Shown piece by piece: positions 18,216 to 26,914 of a DNA stretch of 64,000 bases. Made by a program: the position numbers and the translations under genes. Position 1 is the first letter of the stretch. Each line of letters begins with the position of its first letter. Source of the stretch: Pandoraea sp. PE-S2T-3 (GTDB lineage Bacteria; Pseudomonadota; Gammaproteobacteria; Burkholderiales; Burkholderiaceae); contig NZ_NGUQ01000037.1 of the NCBI RefSeq assembly GCF_002179965.1, positions 806,001 to 870,000 of the forward strand, written 5' to 3'. The notes beneath the pieces were generated by a model. It was not told the DNA's origin. It saw only the letters and a program-made list of their open reading frames with translations, and did no database searches.

Positions 18216-18351
18216 CGTTGTCTCCTGAAGGTAGCCGGCAATGACGCCACCGGTCTGCGACTGCCAGCGTCTGTTGTTCAAGCGCGTGGCTGGCATGTCG
18301 CAACTGAAAAGCGATTAATGGAAGTGAGGCGGGGTTCCTATCGTTGGTCGG

Positions 18352-20073
18352 TCAGGACTGCAAAATCGAATCCGGAGCGGCTTGTGCGGTGGCGCCAACC
18401 GCATCGCGTGGGTCCAGTGCCAGACTGCGGCGAGCGGCGTTCACGAAGGCGTCGTCGAGGGCATCGCCGCGCCACGCGACGTGAAGGTCGGGGCGGATCA
18501 ACACGTAGTTGCGTTCGTAAAGTCGCTTGAGCATCGCGGCGTCGGCGGACGTCGGTACGACAACGGCAATCTCGCCGAGCACGTCTCGGGCGGCTTCTAC
18601 CGCGCTGGCATCCGGTGTCTGACCATCCGCGCAAAGCAGCGTGAACTGCTGTCCCATCGCGTCATACAGAGAACTGCCGTCGGCGAGCCACGCGTGTGGG
18701 GCGCGATGCCCGGCGCGCGCGCATGGCACGTAGAGATTGGCGTTGTCGGCGGGCGGGCTGCCGGGTTCTGCCGTCAGGAGCGGCGATGTTTCGTATCGTG
18801 TGCCCAGATGGACACCGGGAATCACAAACTCGTGGCGCGCGTGAAACGCGAGGTATTCGCCGACCGCGCGCCTTGCCGCGTCGCCTGCCGGGCCTTGTTC
18901 GTAGGCTTCGCGGGGCAGGGCGACGTAGCCGATGCTGTCGGCGAAATTGCGTGCGAATGCGGTGTTGCGCTCGCCGGCCGGGCGTCGTTCGGCGTCGTAG
19001 CTCTGAGCGAGTGCTTCACCGCCACTTCCGCGCACCAGTGCGACGAGCTTCCACGCCAGATTGGCCGCGTCGTCGATGCCGGTGTTGTAGCCCAGCCCGC
19101 CGGTCGGCGTGAACAAGTGCGCCGCGTCACCGCAGAGAAACACGCGGCCGACGACCAGGCGCTCCGCCACGAGGGCGTGTCCGGCCGTCCACGCGGACGA
19201 ACTCTTCACTTCGAACGCAATATCGGCACCGAGCGCCTGCGCGATGCGTGAGCGCACGACATCCGCCGACGGCGTTTCATCGTCGTGGAGTTGCACGTTC
19301 ATGATGAAGTGCCCCCGGCCGTCTACGGCCACGATCAAGGCACGCTGCGTGGGGCCGAAGGTCCAGTATTGCCACGCCGGTGCCTTGCCGCTCGCTTCGA
19401 CGAGCGTTGGCGCGTAGAAATACACGGCCTCCATCTGACCGCCCATGAACGATCGCTTCTCACTGGCCACGCCGCCGTAGCGAAGCCCCAGCGAGCGCCG
19501 CACGAAACTGCGCGGGCCGTCGCAACCGACGACGTAGCGGGCGCGTACGCGACGCACCTGTGCCGGGCGATCCGCCGTGTGAGCCAGCGTGACGACCGCG
19601 GTTACGCCCTCGGCATCTTGCGCAAGGTCGGTGACTGTGGCGTCGAAGTGGACGTTACACGTCGATTGGCGACGGGCAGCGTCGAGCAGCACCGGTTCTA
19701 TATAGAGCTGCGAGCAACGATGCGGCGGCTCCGGCGTGGGCCACGTGAAGCTGTGCGCCTTGGCATAGGCCACGGCATCGCGCGACGCCGGTTGCGAAAG
19801 CCGTGCCAGTTCGTGTCCGGAAATGGCCGTGAAGTAAGCCACGTCGGGGGACTGCTCCGGGGGGAGCCCCAACTGGCGAATATGGGCCGAGACGCCGATG
19901 CGCCGGAAGTGCTCCATCGTGCGCGCGCTGTTGGCATTCGCGGCAGGGTGCTGGCTGGTACCGGGTTTCGTGTCGAAGACTTCCACACGCAGGCCTTGTT
20001 GCCCGAGAGACGCCGCCAAAAACAAACCCACGGGGCCAGCGCCCACGATCAATACATCGCAATCCATCGCCAT
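18352..20073 (-). CDS. FAD-dependent aromatic hydroxylase (MhpA/PheA-like)
   Basis: 573 residues. The FAD dinucleotide motif is GAGPVGLFLA (about 11-20), followed by the GD motif VVGCDGPRSFVRRSLG and the FAD-ribityl motif FLCGDAAHLFTPTGGLGYNTGIDDAANLAWKL. The C-terminal thioredoxin-like domain is as long as in phenol or 3-(3-hydroxyphenyl)propionate hydroxylases. It would add oxygen to a phenol using NAD(P)H, giving a diol or triol for the extradiol dioxygenase downstream. It is the first gene of the operon and divergent from the LysR gene at 20247. The true substrate is unknown; several phenolic acids would fit. Confidence 0.87.
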   Translation of the reverse strand: MAMDCDVLIVGAGPVGLFLAASLGQQGLRVEVFDTKPGTSQHPAANANSARTMEHFRRIGVSAHIRQLGLPPEQSPDVAYFTAISGHELARLSQPASRDAVAYAKAHSFTWPTPEPPHRCSQLYIEPVLLDAARRQSTCNVHFDATVTDLAQDAEGVTAVVTLAHTADRPAQVRRVRARYVVGCDGPRSFVRRSLGLRYGGVASEKRSFMGGQMEAVYFYAPTLVEASGKAPAWQYWTFGPTQRALIVAVDGRGHFIMNVQLHDDETPSADVVRSRIAQALGADIAFEVKSSSAWTAGHALVAERLVVGRVFLCGDAAHLFTPTGGLGYNTGIDDAANLAWKLVALVRGSGGEALAQSYDAERRPAGERNTAFARNFADSIGYVALPREAYEQGPAGDAARRAVGEYLAFHARHEFVIPGVHLGTRYETSPLLTAEPGSPPADNANLYVPCARAGHRAPHAWLADGSSLYDAMGQQFTLLCADGQTPDASAVEAARDVLGEIAVVVPTSADAAMLKRLYERNYVLIRPDLHVAWRGDALDDAFVNAARRSLALDPRDAVGATAQAAPDSILQS

Positions 20074-20144
20074 CGTCTCCTGATGCTCATCTTTGTCACG
20101 TCTGTCGCGACGTGTTGATGCAAAGGTACGCGGCCACGATGTAT

Positions 20145-20174
20145 AAATCTATAAAATGGAAATCATAGAGATTA
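20145..20174. promoter_or_regulatory. Candidate LysR binding region in the divergent gap
   Basis: In the 173-base gap between the hydroxylase and the LysR gene, an AT-rich imperfect inverted repeat (AATCTAT 20146-20152 against ATAGAGATT 20165-20173) lies where an activator of the hydroxylase operon would bind. It does not match a textbook T-N11-A site exactly. Confidence 0.35.
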
Positions 20175-20246
20175 TGAATTCAATGCATATTGCGGCGATG
20201 GCATAGTGGCGGCATCGCGGCGCACAGACGCCATCAGGAGACACGA

Positions 20247-21155
20247 GTGGAATACCCCGATCTGAACTTTCTCTATGTCGTCGAGGCGTTGATGGCGGAG
20301 CGCAGCGTGTCACGTGCGGCGCAGCGCCTCGGGCTGACACAACCGGCGGTGAGCCACGCGTTAGGACGGCTGCGCACGCGATTCGGCGACGATCTGTTCG
20401 TGCGGGCGGGCGCCGTCATGGCACCGACGCCGACCGGCGAGCGCGTGGCGGATGGCGTCTCCCGCGCATTGGCGTTGATCCGGCAGGACGTGTTGGGCGC
20501 CCGCGCGTTCGAGCCGACGGACACGCGCCGCACGTTCTCGGTCTGTCTGAGCGACATGGGCATGATTGTCCTGCTGCCGAGGCTGCTCGCGGCACTGGCC
20601 GAACATGCCCCGATGGCGACGCTGCGCCCGATTCAGGTGCCCGCCGCCGAACTCGGTGCGGCCTTGCAGGACGGCGAACTGGATCTGGCGATCGGCTATC
20701 TCGACCGGATGGGCGAGCATCTGCATCAACAACGCCTGTTCACGCGGTCGCTGGTGGGCATCCGTCGCGCCGGAGAAAGCAAGCGGGGCAAAGCGGGGAA
20801 GGGAGCGGCCATGGACGCCGAGACGTTCATGAATACGCGGCACGTGGTGGCGGCCACGCTGGCAATGACCAACGAACTCCTCGCCAAGGAACTGCACAAG
20901 CGCGGCACCCGGTTGAACGTGGGGGTCGAAGTGCCTTACCTGCTGGCGGTACCCAGTCTGGTCGCGAATTCGGACTTCATCGCCGTGATTCCGAACGAGT
21001 TGGCCGACCTGTTCGGCAAGATGGCCCACGTCGATGCGTTCGAATTGCCGATTGCCCTGCCGGACCTCACCGTGCGGCAGTTCTGGCATCCCCGGTTTCA
21101 CAACGACGCGGCGCACCGCTGGTTTCGCAAGCTCGTGGCGGATGCCTTGCGCTGA
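20247..21155 (+). CDS. LysR-family regulator of the aromatic catabolic operon
   Basis: 302 residues from the GTG at 20247, which has a CAGGAG site at 20235-20240. The N-terminal helix-turn-helix is NFLYVVEALMAERSVSRAAQRLGLTQPAVSHALGRLRTRFGDDLFVR, with the NFLY opening of the NodD/NahR subgroup. The rest is a periplasmic-binding-like effector domain. It is divergent from the FAD hydroxylase, the classic layout for an aromatic-responsive activator, so the inducer is probably the substrate or an intermediate. Confidence 0.92.
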   Translation: MEYPDLNFLYVVEALMAERSVSRAAQRLGLTQPAVSHALGRLRTRFGDDLFVRAGAVMAPTPTGERVADGVSRALALIRQDVLGARAFEPTDTRRTFSVCLSDMGMIVLLPRLLAALAEHAPMATLRPIQVPAAELGAALQDGELDLAIGYLDRMGEHLHQQRLFTRSLVGIRRAGESKRGKAGKGAAMDAETFMNTRHVVAATLAMTNELLAKELHKRGTRLNVGVEVPYLLAVPSLVANSDFIAVIPNELADLFGKMAHVDAFELPIALPDLTVRQFWHPRFHNDAAHRWFRKLVADALR

Positions 21156-21170
21156 TCGCAATACGGCACG

Positions 21171-21203
21171 AATCCGCCTCGATTCCGCCTCGATTCCGCC
21201 GCG
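21171..21203. repeat. Three tandem 11-base units
   Basis: The units AATCCGCCTCG, ATTCCGCCTCG and ATTCCGCCGCG follow one another directly after the LysR stop, inside the 327-base gap before the malate:quinone oxidoreductase. No gene is seen in the rest of that gap; it must hold the oxidoreductase promoter, but I cannot fix it. Confidence 0.7.
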
Positions 21204-21482
21204 ATATGCGTAGTCTGACTTTGTGACCTCCCAATAAACGTGTCGATATGCCCATTCTCACCCTGCGGCTTCCAAGCGCTCGACCGTGGGACTGCGTTAC
21301 AATCCGGGCCTCGCGTCACTCGGCAACCGGCATCGCATCTGAGCCGCCGACCCTAAGACGTCTGCCAGTGTGGTAAAGGCAGGCGCCCATGAGAGAAGAA
21401 CGCATGTGAGAGGAGACCGCTTGTCCCCGGGACTGTTCGATCCGGCGACTCCACACGGTTTTTTTGAAGGTGATTGATTCTC

Positions 21483-23195
21483 ATGGATAAAACGGACAAC
21501 AAGACGACGCCTGGTGGCGGCCGCAAGCCATTCTCCCGACGCAAGTTCATTGCCGCCGCCGTAGGGGCCGCGGCCGTCTGGGGTGGATACTCGTACCTGT
21601 TTGGTAGTCAGTATCGTGCCGCCAAGGCAGATCGCAAGGTTGACGTGCTGCTCATCGGCGGCGGCATCATGAGCGCAACGCTGGGTGTTTATCTGTCCGA
21701 ATTGGAACCGAACTGGACCTTCGAGGTGTTCGAACGTCTGGACAAGGTCGCGGAAGAAAGCTCGAACGGCTGGAATAACGCCGGCACCGGTCACTCGGCG
21801 CTGTGTGAGCTGAACTACACCCCGATGGACGACAAGGGCAATGTTCATATCACCCAGGCCATCGGCATCAACGAGAATTTCCAGATTTCGCGCCAGTTCT
21901 GGTCGCATCAAGTGCGCAAGGGCGTGCTTGGCAATCCGCGTGAGTTCATCAACTCGACGCCGCACATGAATCTTGTCTTCGGACAGGAGAATCGTGAATT
22001 CATCCGCAAGCGCGTTGAGGCATTGAAGGCATCGCCGCTGTTTGCCGGGATGGAGATGACGACCGACCCGGCGAAGATCGCCGAGTGGATTCCGATCATG
22101 ATGGAAGGCCGCAAGCCGGACGAAGTGGTGACCGCCACGCGCTCGCCGCTCGGGACCGACGTGAATCTGGGCGAGATCACGCGCCAGTTCTACAAGCATC
22201 TCAGCGGTAACTCGGTCAAGGTGACGACCGGGTATGAAGTGCGCTCGATCACGCGTAACGAAGACGGTTCGTGGCGTGTGTCCGCCTTCGACGTCAACGA
22301 CAGCTCGAAGATCCAGACGGTCGATGCGAAATACCTGTTTATCGGTGCGGGCGGCGCTGCTTTGCCGCTGCTGCAACTGTCGGGCATTCCGGAAGGCAAG
22401 CAATACGGCGGTTTCCCGGTTGGTGGCGAGTTCCTGGTGACGGACAAGCCCGAGATTGCCTCGCGCCATCTGGCAAAGGTCTACGGTCTCGCGGATACCG
22501 GTTCGCCCCCCATGTCGGTGCCCCATCTGGATACCCGCGTGCTCGACGGCAAGAAGGTCATCCTGTTCGGACCGTTTGCGACGTGGTCGAGCAAGTTCCT
22601 CAAGAACGGCTCGTACTTCGATCTGGCCAAGGCAACGACGCCTTCCAACGTGATTCCGCAGTTGCAGGTCGGCGCTCACGAATTTGCGCTGGTGAAGTAT
22701 CTGGCGCAGCAGTTGGCGTTGTCGCAATCGCAAAAGATGGATGCGCTGCGTCACTACATGCCTGAGGCCAAGGACGCAGACTGGCGTCTGTGGGAAGCCG
22801 GTCAGCGCGTGCAGATCATCAAGAACGATCCGGTGAAGGGCGGCATTCTGAAGCTTGGCACGGAAGTCGTGGTGTCGGGAGATCGCTCGGTATCGGCGCT
22901 GTTGGGCGCGTCGCCGGGTGGCTCGACCTCGCCGGCGATCATGCTGTCGCTGCTGGAACGCGTGTTCCCCGAGCAGATGAAAACGCCCGCGTGGCAGCAA
23001 AAGATTCGTGAGATCGTGCCGAGCTATGGCAAGAAGCTCAACGAAAATCCGGAGTTGCTGGCGAAGGAATGGGCAAGCACGGCCGAAACGCTGCAACTCG
23101 CCATCGCGTCGCCGAGTCTGGATGGGTTCGTTCCGAACACTGCACCGGTCGCGAATCCGGGCGTGATCAAGAAAGTGCCTGACATGGCGCTGTAA
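21483..23195 (+). CDS. mqo: Malate:quinone oxidoreductase with a twin-arginine-like N-terminus
   Basis: 570 residues. The body shows the Mqo pattern: VLLIGGGIMSATLGVYLSELEPNW, EESSNGWNNAGTGHSALCELNYTP, and near the end LLGASPGGSTSPAIMLSLLERVFP. The enzyme oxidises malate to oxaloacetate and passes electrons to quinone at the inner membrane. The first 55 residues are unusual: FSRRKFIAAAVGAAAVWGGYS contains the twin-arginine consensus and a hydrophobic core, not found in standard cytoplasmic-face Mqo. Start chosen at the ATG at 21483. It stands alone between a LysR gene and a terminator. The enzyme family is secure; its cellular side is open. Confidence 0.9.
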   Translation: MDKTDNKTTPGGGRKPFSRRKFIAAAVGAAAVWGGYSYLFGSQYRAAKADRKVDVLLIGGGIMSATLGVYLSELEPNWTFEVFERLDKVAEESSNGWNNAGTGHSALCELNYTPMDDKGNVHITQAIGINENFQISRQFWSHQVRKGVLGNPREFINSTPHMNLVFGQENREFIRKRVEALKASPLFAGMEMTTDPAKIAEWIPIMMEGRKPDEVVTATRSPLGTDVNLGEITRQFYKHLSGNSVKVTTGYEVRSITRNEDGSWRVSAFDVNDSSKIQTVDAKYLFIGAGGAALPLLQLSGIPEGKQYGGFPVGGEFLVTDKPEIASRHLAKVYGLADTGSPPMSVPHLDTRVLDGKKVILFGPFATWSSKFLKNGSYFDLAKATTPSNVIPQLQVGAHEFALVKYLAQQLALSQSQKMDALRHYMPEAKDADWRLWEAGQRVQIIKNDPVKGGILKLGTEVVVSGDRSVSALLGASPGGSTSPAIMLSLLERVFPEQMKTPAWQQKIREIVPSYGKKLNENPELLAKEWASTAETLQLAIASPSLDGFVPNTAPVANPGVIKKVPDMAL

Positions 23196-23244
23196 GTTTT
23201 GACGCGGCGCCTGCGCAGGGCGCCAGTAGTGGTGATTGAAACAA

Positions 23245-23271
23245 GGGTTACGAGTTTTCTCGTAACCCTTT
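23245..23271 (+). terminator. Rho-independent terminator after mqo
   Basis: A perfect 10-base stem, GGGTTACGAG / CTCGTAACCC, encloses a TTTT loop and is followed by TTT, 50 bases after the mqo stop codon. It may also slow transcripts from the convergent LysR gene. Confidence 0.88.
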
Positions 23272-23302
23272 GTCGTTTACGTCCTTCTTTTATGGAGTGA
23301 CA

Positions 23303-24196
23303 TCACGGTGTTGCGCACACCTCGCGCACCAGCGCCCGCAGCCAGATGTGTGCCGGGTCTGCGTCCATGCGTGGGTGCCACAGCATCGAGACCGTCAACA
23401 CCGGTGTCGCGACCGGCAATGTGAAGGTGTGCATATCGGCACGAAGGCTGCGAGTGTGCCGCTCGGGCACGCCCGCGATCAGATCGGATGCGCGCGCGAT
23501 CGCCAGCGCGGTAGAAAAGCCACCAACGATGGCAGCCACGCGCCGGTGCAGTTGCATGGCGTCCAGTACGTCGTCGACTGGACCGCGATCGAGCCCGCGT
23601 CGCGACACCAAGACATGGTCACCGGCGGCGTAGCGTTCCGGCGTGAGCTTGCCCCGGGTCAGAGGATGGCCGAGGCGCACCACACCAACGAAGCGGTCAC
23701 GAAACAACGCCTGTGTGCGCACTTCCGGCCCTGTGTCCTTGCCGATCACGCCCGTCTCGAGATCCACGATGCCGTCACGCAGCGCGTTGCTTTGCTTGTC
23801 GGGCTTTTGCACGAAGCGCAGTCGTACGCCGGGTGCCGTCTCCGCCGCGCGGGCGATCAATTGCGGCCCGAAGGTCTCGACGAAGCCCTCATTGCAGCGC
23901 AGGGTGAAGCTGCGTTCCAGTGTTGCGAGGTCCACCTGTCGGGCCGGTCGCAGCACCGTGGTTGCGTCCTGAACGAGCTGGCTGACCTGATCGCGCAAGG
24001 CCAGCGCACGCGGGGTGGGCACCAGACCACGCCCGGCGCGCACCAGCAAAGGGTCGCCAGTGGTCTCGCGCAGGCGGGCCAGCGCCCGGCTCATCGCGGA
24101 CGGACTGAGTTGTAACCGCCGTGCGGCACGCGCCACGTTGCCTTCGGCCAGCAAGACGTCGAGGGTATGCAGGAGATTGAAGTCAGGCTTTTGCAT
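23303..24196 (-). CDS. LysR-family regulator, divergent to a DHA2 efflux pump
   Basis: 297 residues from the ATG at 24196. Opening PDFNLLHTLDVLLAEGNVARAARRLQLSPSAMSRALARLRETTGDPLLVR is the LysR helix-turn-helix; the rest is the effector-binding domain. The frame stays open upstream, but the chosen Met is the usual distance from the domain. It faces a 14-helix MFS exporter at 24338 across a 141-base gap and is very likely its regulator. Confidence 0.9.
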   Translation of the reverse strand: MQKPDFNLLHTLDVLLAEGNVARAARRLQLSPSAMSRALARLRETTGDPLLVRAGRGLVPTPRALALRDQVSQLVQDATTVLRPARQVDLATLERSFTLRCNEGFVETFGPQLIARAAETAPGVRLRFVQKPDKQSNALRDGIVDLETGVIGKDTGPEVRTQALFRDRFVGVVRLGHPLTRGKLTPERYAAGDHVLVSRRGLDRGPVDDVLDAMQLHRRVAAIVGGFSTALAIARASDLIAGVPERHTRSLRADMHTFTLPVATPVLTVSMLWHPRMDADPAHIWLRALVREVCATP

Positions 24197-24337
24197 GATG
24201 GGGGCCGCACGAGGGGGCTCGTCATAGGAATGAGAGATGGCGTCTGATGCATTTATAAAGTGCAAATGCTGCGTCTTCCGCCACATATTAAGCGCCGATA
24301 TGCTTTGTTGCATCGTCAATATGAACAGGCACCGGCT

Positions 24338-25831
24338 ATGCAACCCAAGACAGTCATCGTCCCACCTTCGACGGCTTCGGCCGTTACACCCAATACGCCC
24401 ACCACGCCCAATACGCCAAGCGCTCCCGCTACGCCCGTCACCGCCAGCACGCGCATGGCGCTGGCGGCGTTATGCCTTTCGATGCTGATGTCGTCGCTGG
24501 ATACCAGCATTGCCAATGTGAGCCTGCCGACGCTGGCTCAGGTCTTCGGCGCGAGCTTTCAGGCCGTGCAGTGGGTGGTGCTGGCCTATCTGCTGGCGAT
24601 CACGTCGCTGATCGTCAGCGCCGGGCGTCTGGGGGATATGGTCGGTCGGCGCCGCTTGCTGTTGGGCGGCATCGGCTTGTTCACCGTAGCGTCGATCGGA
24701 TGCGGCTTGGCGCCAAATCTGCCGTTGCTGATTGCGGCACGCGCGCTGCAAGGCGTGGGCGGCGCGGTCATGATGGCGCTGACCATGGCAATGGTGGGTG
24801 CCACCGTCCCCAAAGAGCGCACTGGAAGTGCCATGGGACTGTTGGGCACGATGTCTGCCGCCGGCACGTCGCTGGGGCCATCGTTGAGCGGCATCGTGAT
24901 TGGTGCTATTGGCTGGCGGGCGATCTTCCTGATTCAGGTGCCGTTGGGGTTGCTGGCTTGGTGGCTGGCCTATCGCTATCTGGCTGAGGATGCACGCCGC
25001 ACAACGCCGCGCCCGGGGTTTGACCACGCAGGCACGCTGGTGCTGGCGTTGACGTTGACGGCTTATGCCTTGGCGATGACGCTGGGACGTGGCCATTTTG
25101 GCGGGCTTAATGTGGGTCTGCTGCTGGCGGCGCTGGCGGGTGCGATCTTGTTTGTGGTGGTGCAGGGCAGGGCACGGGCGCCGCTGGTGCAATTGGCACT
25201 GCTGCGACAACCGCGACTCATTGCCAGCCTGATCATGAGTGCGGTGGTCGCGTGCGTGATGATGACGACCTTCGTGGTCGGACCGTTTTATCTGTCTCAC
25301 GGGTTGGGGCTGGCGGCAACGCTGGTGGGGCTGACGATGTCGGTGGGACCGTTGTCGTCGGCATTTTCGGGGGTACCGGCGGGACGTCTGGTGGACCGTT
25401 TCGGTGCGCAACGCATGACAATCGTGGGCCTGAGCGGCATGTCGTTGGGTGCGGGGTTGCTGGCGTGTATGCCGTTGCGTTTCGGGGTGCTGGGCTATCT
25501 GGCACCGCTGGTGCTGATGACGATCCATTACGCCACGTTTCAGGGGGCCAACAATACGGCGGTGATGCGCCAGATCGATCCGGCGCAGCGGGGTGTCGTC
25601 GCCGGCATGCTGAGCCTGTCACGCAACCTCGGACTGATTACCGGCGTCTCGGTAATGGGCGCGGTGTTCAGTGCCGCGAGTGGAAACGGGGCGCTGGAAA
25701 TGGCTTCCGCACAATCCATCAGCGGCGGCATGCGCGTGACGTTTGCAGTGGCAGCGGTGATGTTGGTTGGTGGGTTGGTGATGGCGGTGAGGGTACGGGC
25801 GGCGGCGGGGAAGGCACCGCACGGGGCGTGA
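24338..25831 (+). CDS. MFS drug exporter, DHA2 (EmrB/QacA) family
   Basis: 497 residues with about 14 predicted helices. The DHA2 motifs LDTSIANVSLPTLAQVF in helix 1 and GRLGDMVGRRRLLLGGIG in the loop after helix 2 are clear, as is the motif C area GTSLGPSLSGIVIGAIGWRAIFLI. The first 40 residues are a low-complexity Thr/Pro/Ala stretch encoded by near-repeats of ACGCCCAATACGCCC. It is probably a proton-driven exporter of lipophilic or cationic compounds, controlled by the divergent LysR protein. No membrane-fusion partner gene is next to it. Confidence 0.9.
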   Translation: MQPKTVIVPPSTASAVTPNTPTTPNTPSAPATPVTASTRMALAALCLSMLMSSLDTSIANVSLPTLAQVFGASFQAVQWVVLAYLLAITSLIVSAGRLGDMVGRRRLLLGGIGLFTVASIGCGLAPNLPLLIAARALQGVGGAVMMALTMAMVGATVPKERTGSAMGLLGTMSAAGTSLGPSLSGIVIGAIGWRAIFLIQVPLGLLAWWLAYRYLAEDARRTTPRPGFDHAGTLVLALTLTAYALAMTLGRGHFGGLNVGLLLAALAGAILFVVVQGRARAPLVQLALLRQPRLIASLIMSAVVACVMMTTFVVGPFYLSHGLGLAATLVGLTMSVGPLSSAFSGVPAGRLVDRFGAQRMTIVGLSGMSLGAGLLACMPLRFGVLGYLAPLVLMTIHYATFQGANNTAVMRQIDPAQRGVVAGMLSLSRNLGLITGVSVMGAVFSAASGNGALEMASAQSISGGMRVTFAVAAVMLVGGLVMAVRVRAAAGKAPHGA

Positions 25832-25984
25832 TTTGAGATGGCTCCCGCCGAAAGCGCTGGCGACAACCGCGCTGCAATGCCCCCTTGGAGTAGCGTGTTT
25901 TTCGGATTTTGCGCATATACAGGGTGCATGGCGACTTGTTAGCCTTTCGAACAGCCCCAACAGTTCGGAACTCACTAGCCACGC

Positions 25985-26881
25985 ATGCGAGATACCACCT
26001 TCGAGATTGCGCTTACTGTCGACGATATTCCCTCCCACGGCCCGACCACTCAGGCGTGGGGCCGAACATTGATTTGCCACCGCGTCCTCGAAGCTTTCTC
26101 ACTTAACTCACTGCCACCCGTCGTCGGATTTGCAAACTGCAAACCCGCTGCCAAAACGCCAGAGCAAAACCAGATTCTTCATGCATGGGTACAAGCGGGA
26201 AATCTCCTCGGAAATCACACGTTCAGACATTCCGATATTCGTGAGGTGAGCACGAAGGAGTTCATTGACGATATCGCGAGAAACTCCCGCTATCTAAAGC
26301 GTTTCGAAGCCACAGGAAGCAAGCGCTACTTCAGATTCCCGTTTCTTCTCGAAGGGGAAAGTGAGGGAAAATTCGACGCAGTGCAGGCCTATCTTCGCCA
26401 AACGGAACACATCATCGCTCCCGTTACGGTGGACTTTCTCGATTTCTTGTGGAACGTACCGGTTGCCGAGTGCGCCGACGCAAACAACAGTTCCGCGTTG
26501 TCTGCGTTGAGGCATTTGTATGTCGCTAGTGCCATGCAAAAGATATTGCATGCCAGAAAGACGTCGATAGCCCTTTATGGGCGAAACATCAAGCACATCA
26601 TGCTCGTGCATGCAGGTATCGCCACAGCGCATTTCCTAGGTGATGTCATCAAGGCATGTGCGGATATCAGCGTGACCTTCACTTCCTTGGATCGCGCGCT
26701 ATGCGATCCGGTCTATCACAACACACCTGTTTTCCACACTGATTCCGGGCGCACCTTTCTGCACCAATCAGCATTGGTCGCGGGCATGGACATGTCCGAC
26801 CATCCATCAGTTCCGAGGTCTCTCATCCAAAGCATGTCACCGTCCGCAACGAATCACTCAGCAAGAGCGAAGTCGCTGTAA
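25985..26881 (+). CDS. NodB-type polysaccharide deacetylase-family protein (first gene of the foreign cassette)
   Basis: 298 residues. All five NodB motifs can be read: Asp13-Asp14 in LTVDDIP, His78-Thr-Phe-Arg-His82 (metal His pair), RYFRFP at 115-120, Asp150/Asp153 in VDFLDFLW, and the catalytic-His block IMLVHAG (His209). The family removes acetyl groups from N-acetyl-amino sugars or related amides with a divalent metal. There is no signal peptide, so it acts in the cytoplasm, like NodB. The start at 25985 has only a weak ribosome site. The DNA is AT-richer than its neighbours. It is followed 33 bases later by a carbamoyltransferase, which points to a sugar-like or amide substrate in a small biosynthetic pathway. 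Confidence 0.82.
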   Translation: MRDTTFEIALTVDDIPSHGPTTQAWGRTLICHRVLEAFSLNSLPPVVGFANCKPAAKTPEQNQILHAWVQAGNLLGNHTFRHSDIREVSTKEFIDDIARNSRYLKRFEATGSKRYFRFPFLLEGESEGKFDAVQAYLRQTEHIIAPVTVDFLDFLWNVPVAECADANNSSALSALRHLYVASAMQKILHARKTSIALYGRNIKHIMLVHAGIATAHFLGDVIKACADISVTFTSLDRALCDPVYHNTPVFHTDSGRTFLHQSALVAGMDMSDHPSVPRSLIQSMSPSATNHSARAKSL

Positions 26882-26914
26882 CGCCAAAATCGCCCTTAAC
26901 CAAGGACACTTCAT

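Noticed and set aside
24358-24450. Repeated ACGCCCAATACGCCC units, considered as a CRISPR or satellite repeat.
   Set aside because: Only a few in-frame units inside a gene, without spacers; simply a Thr/Pro-rich N-terminus.
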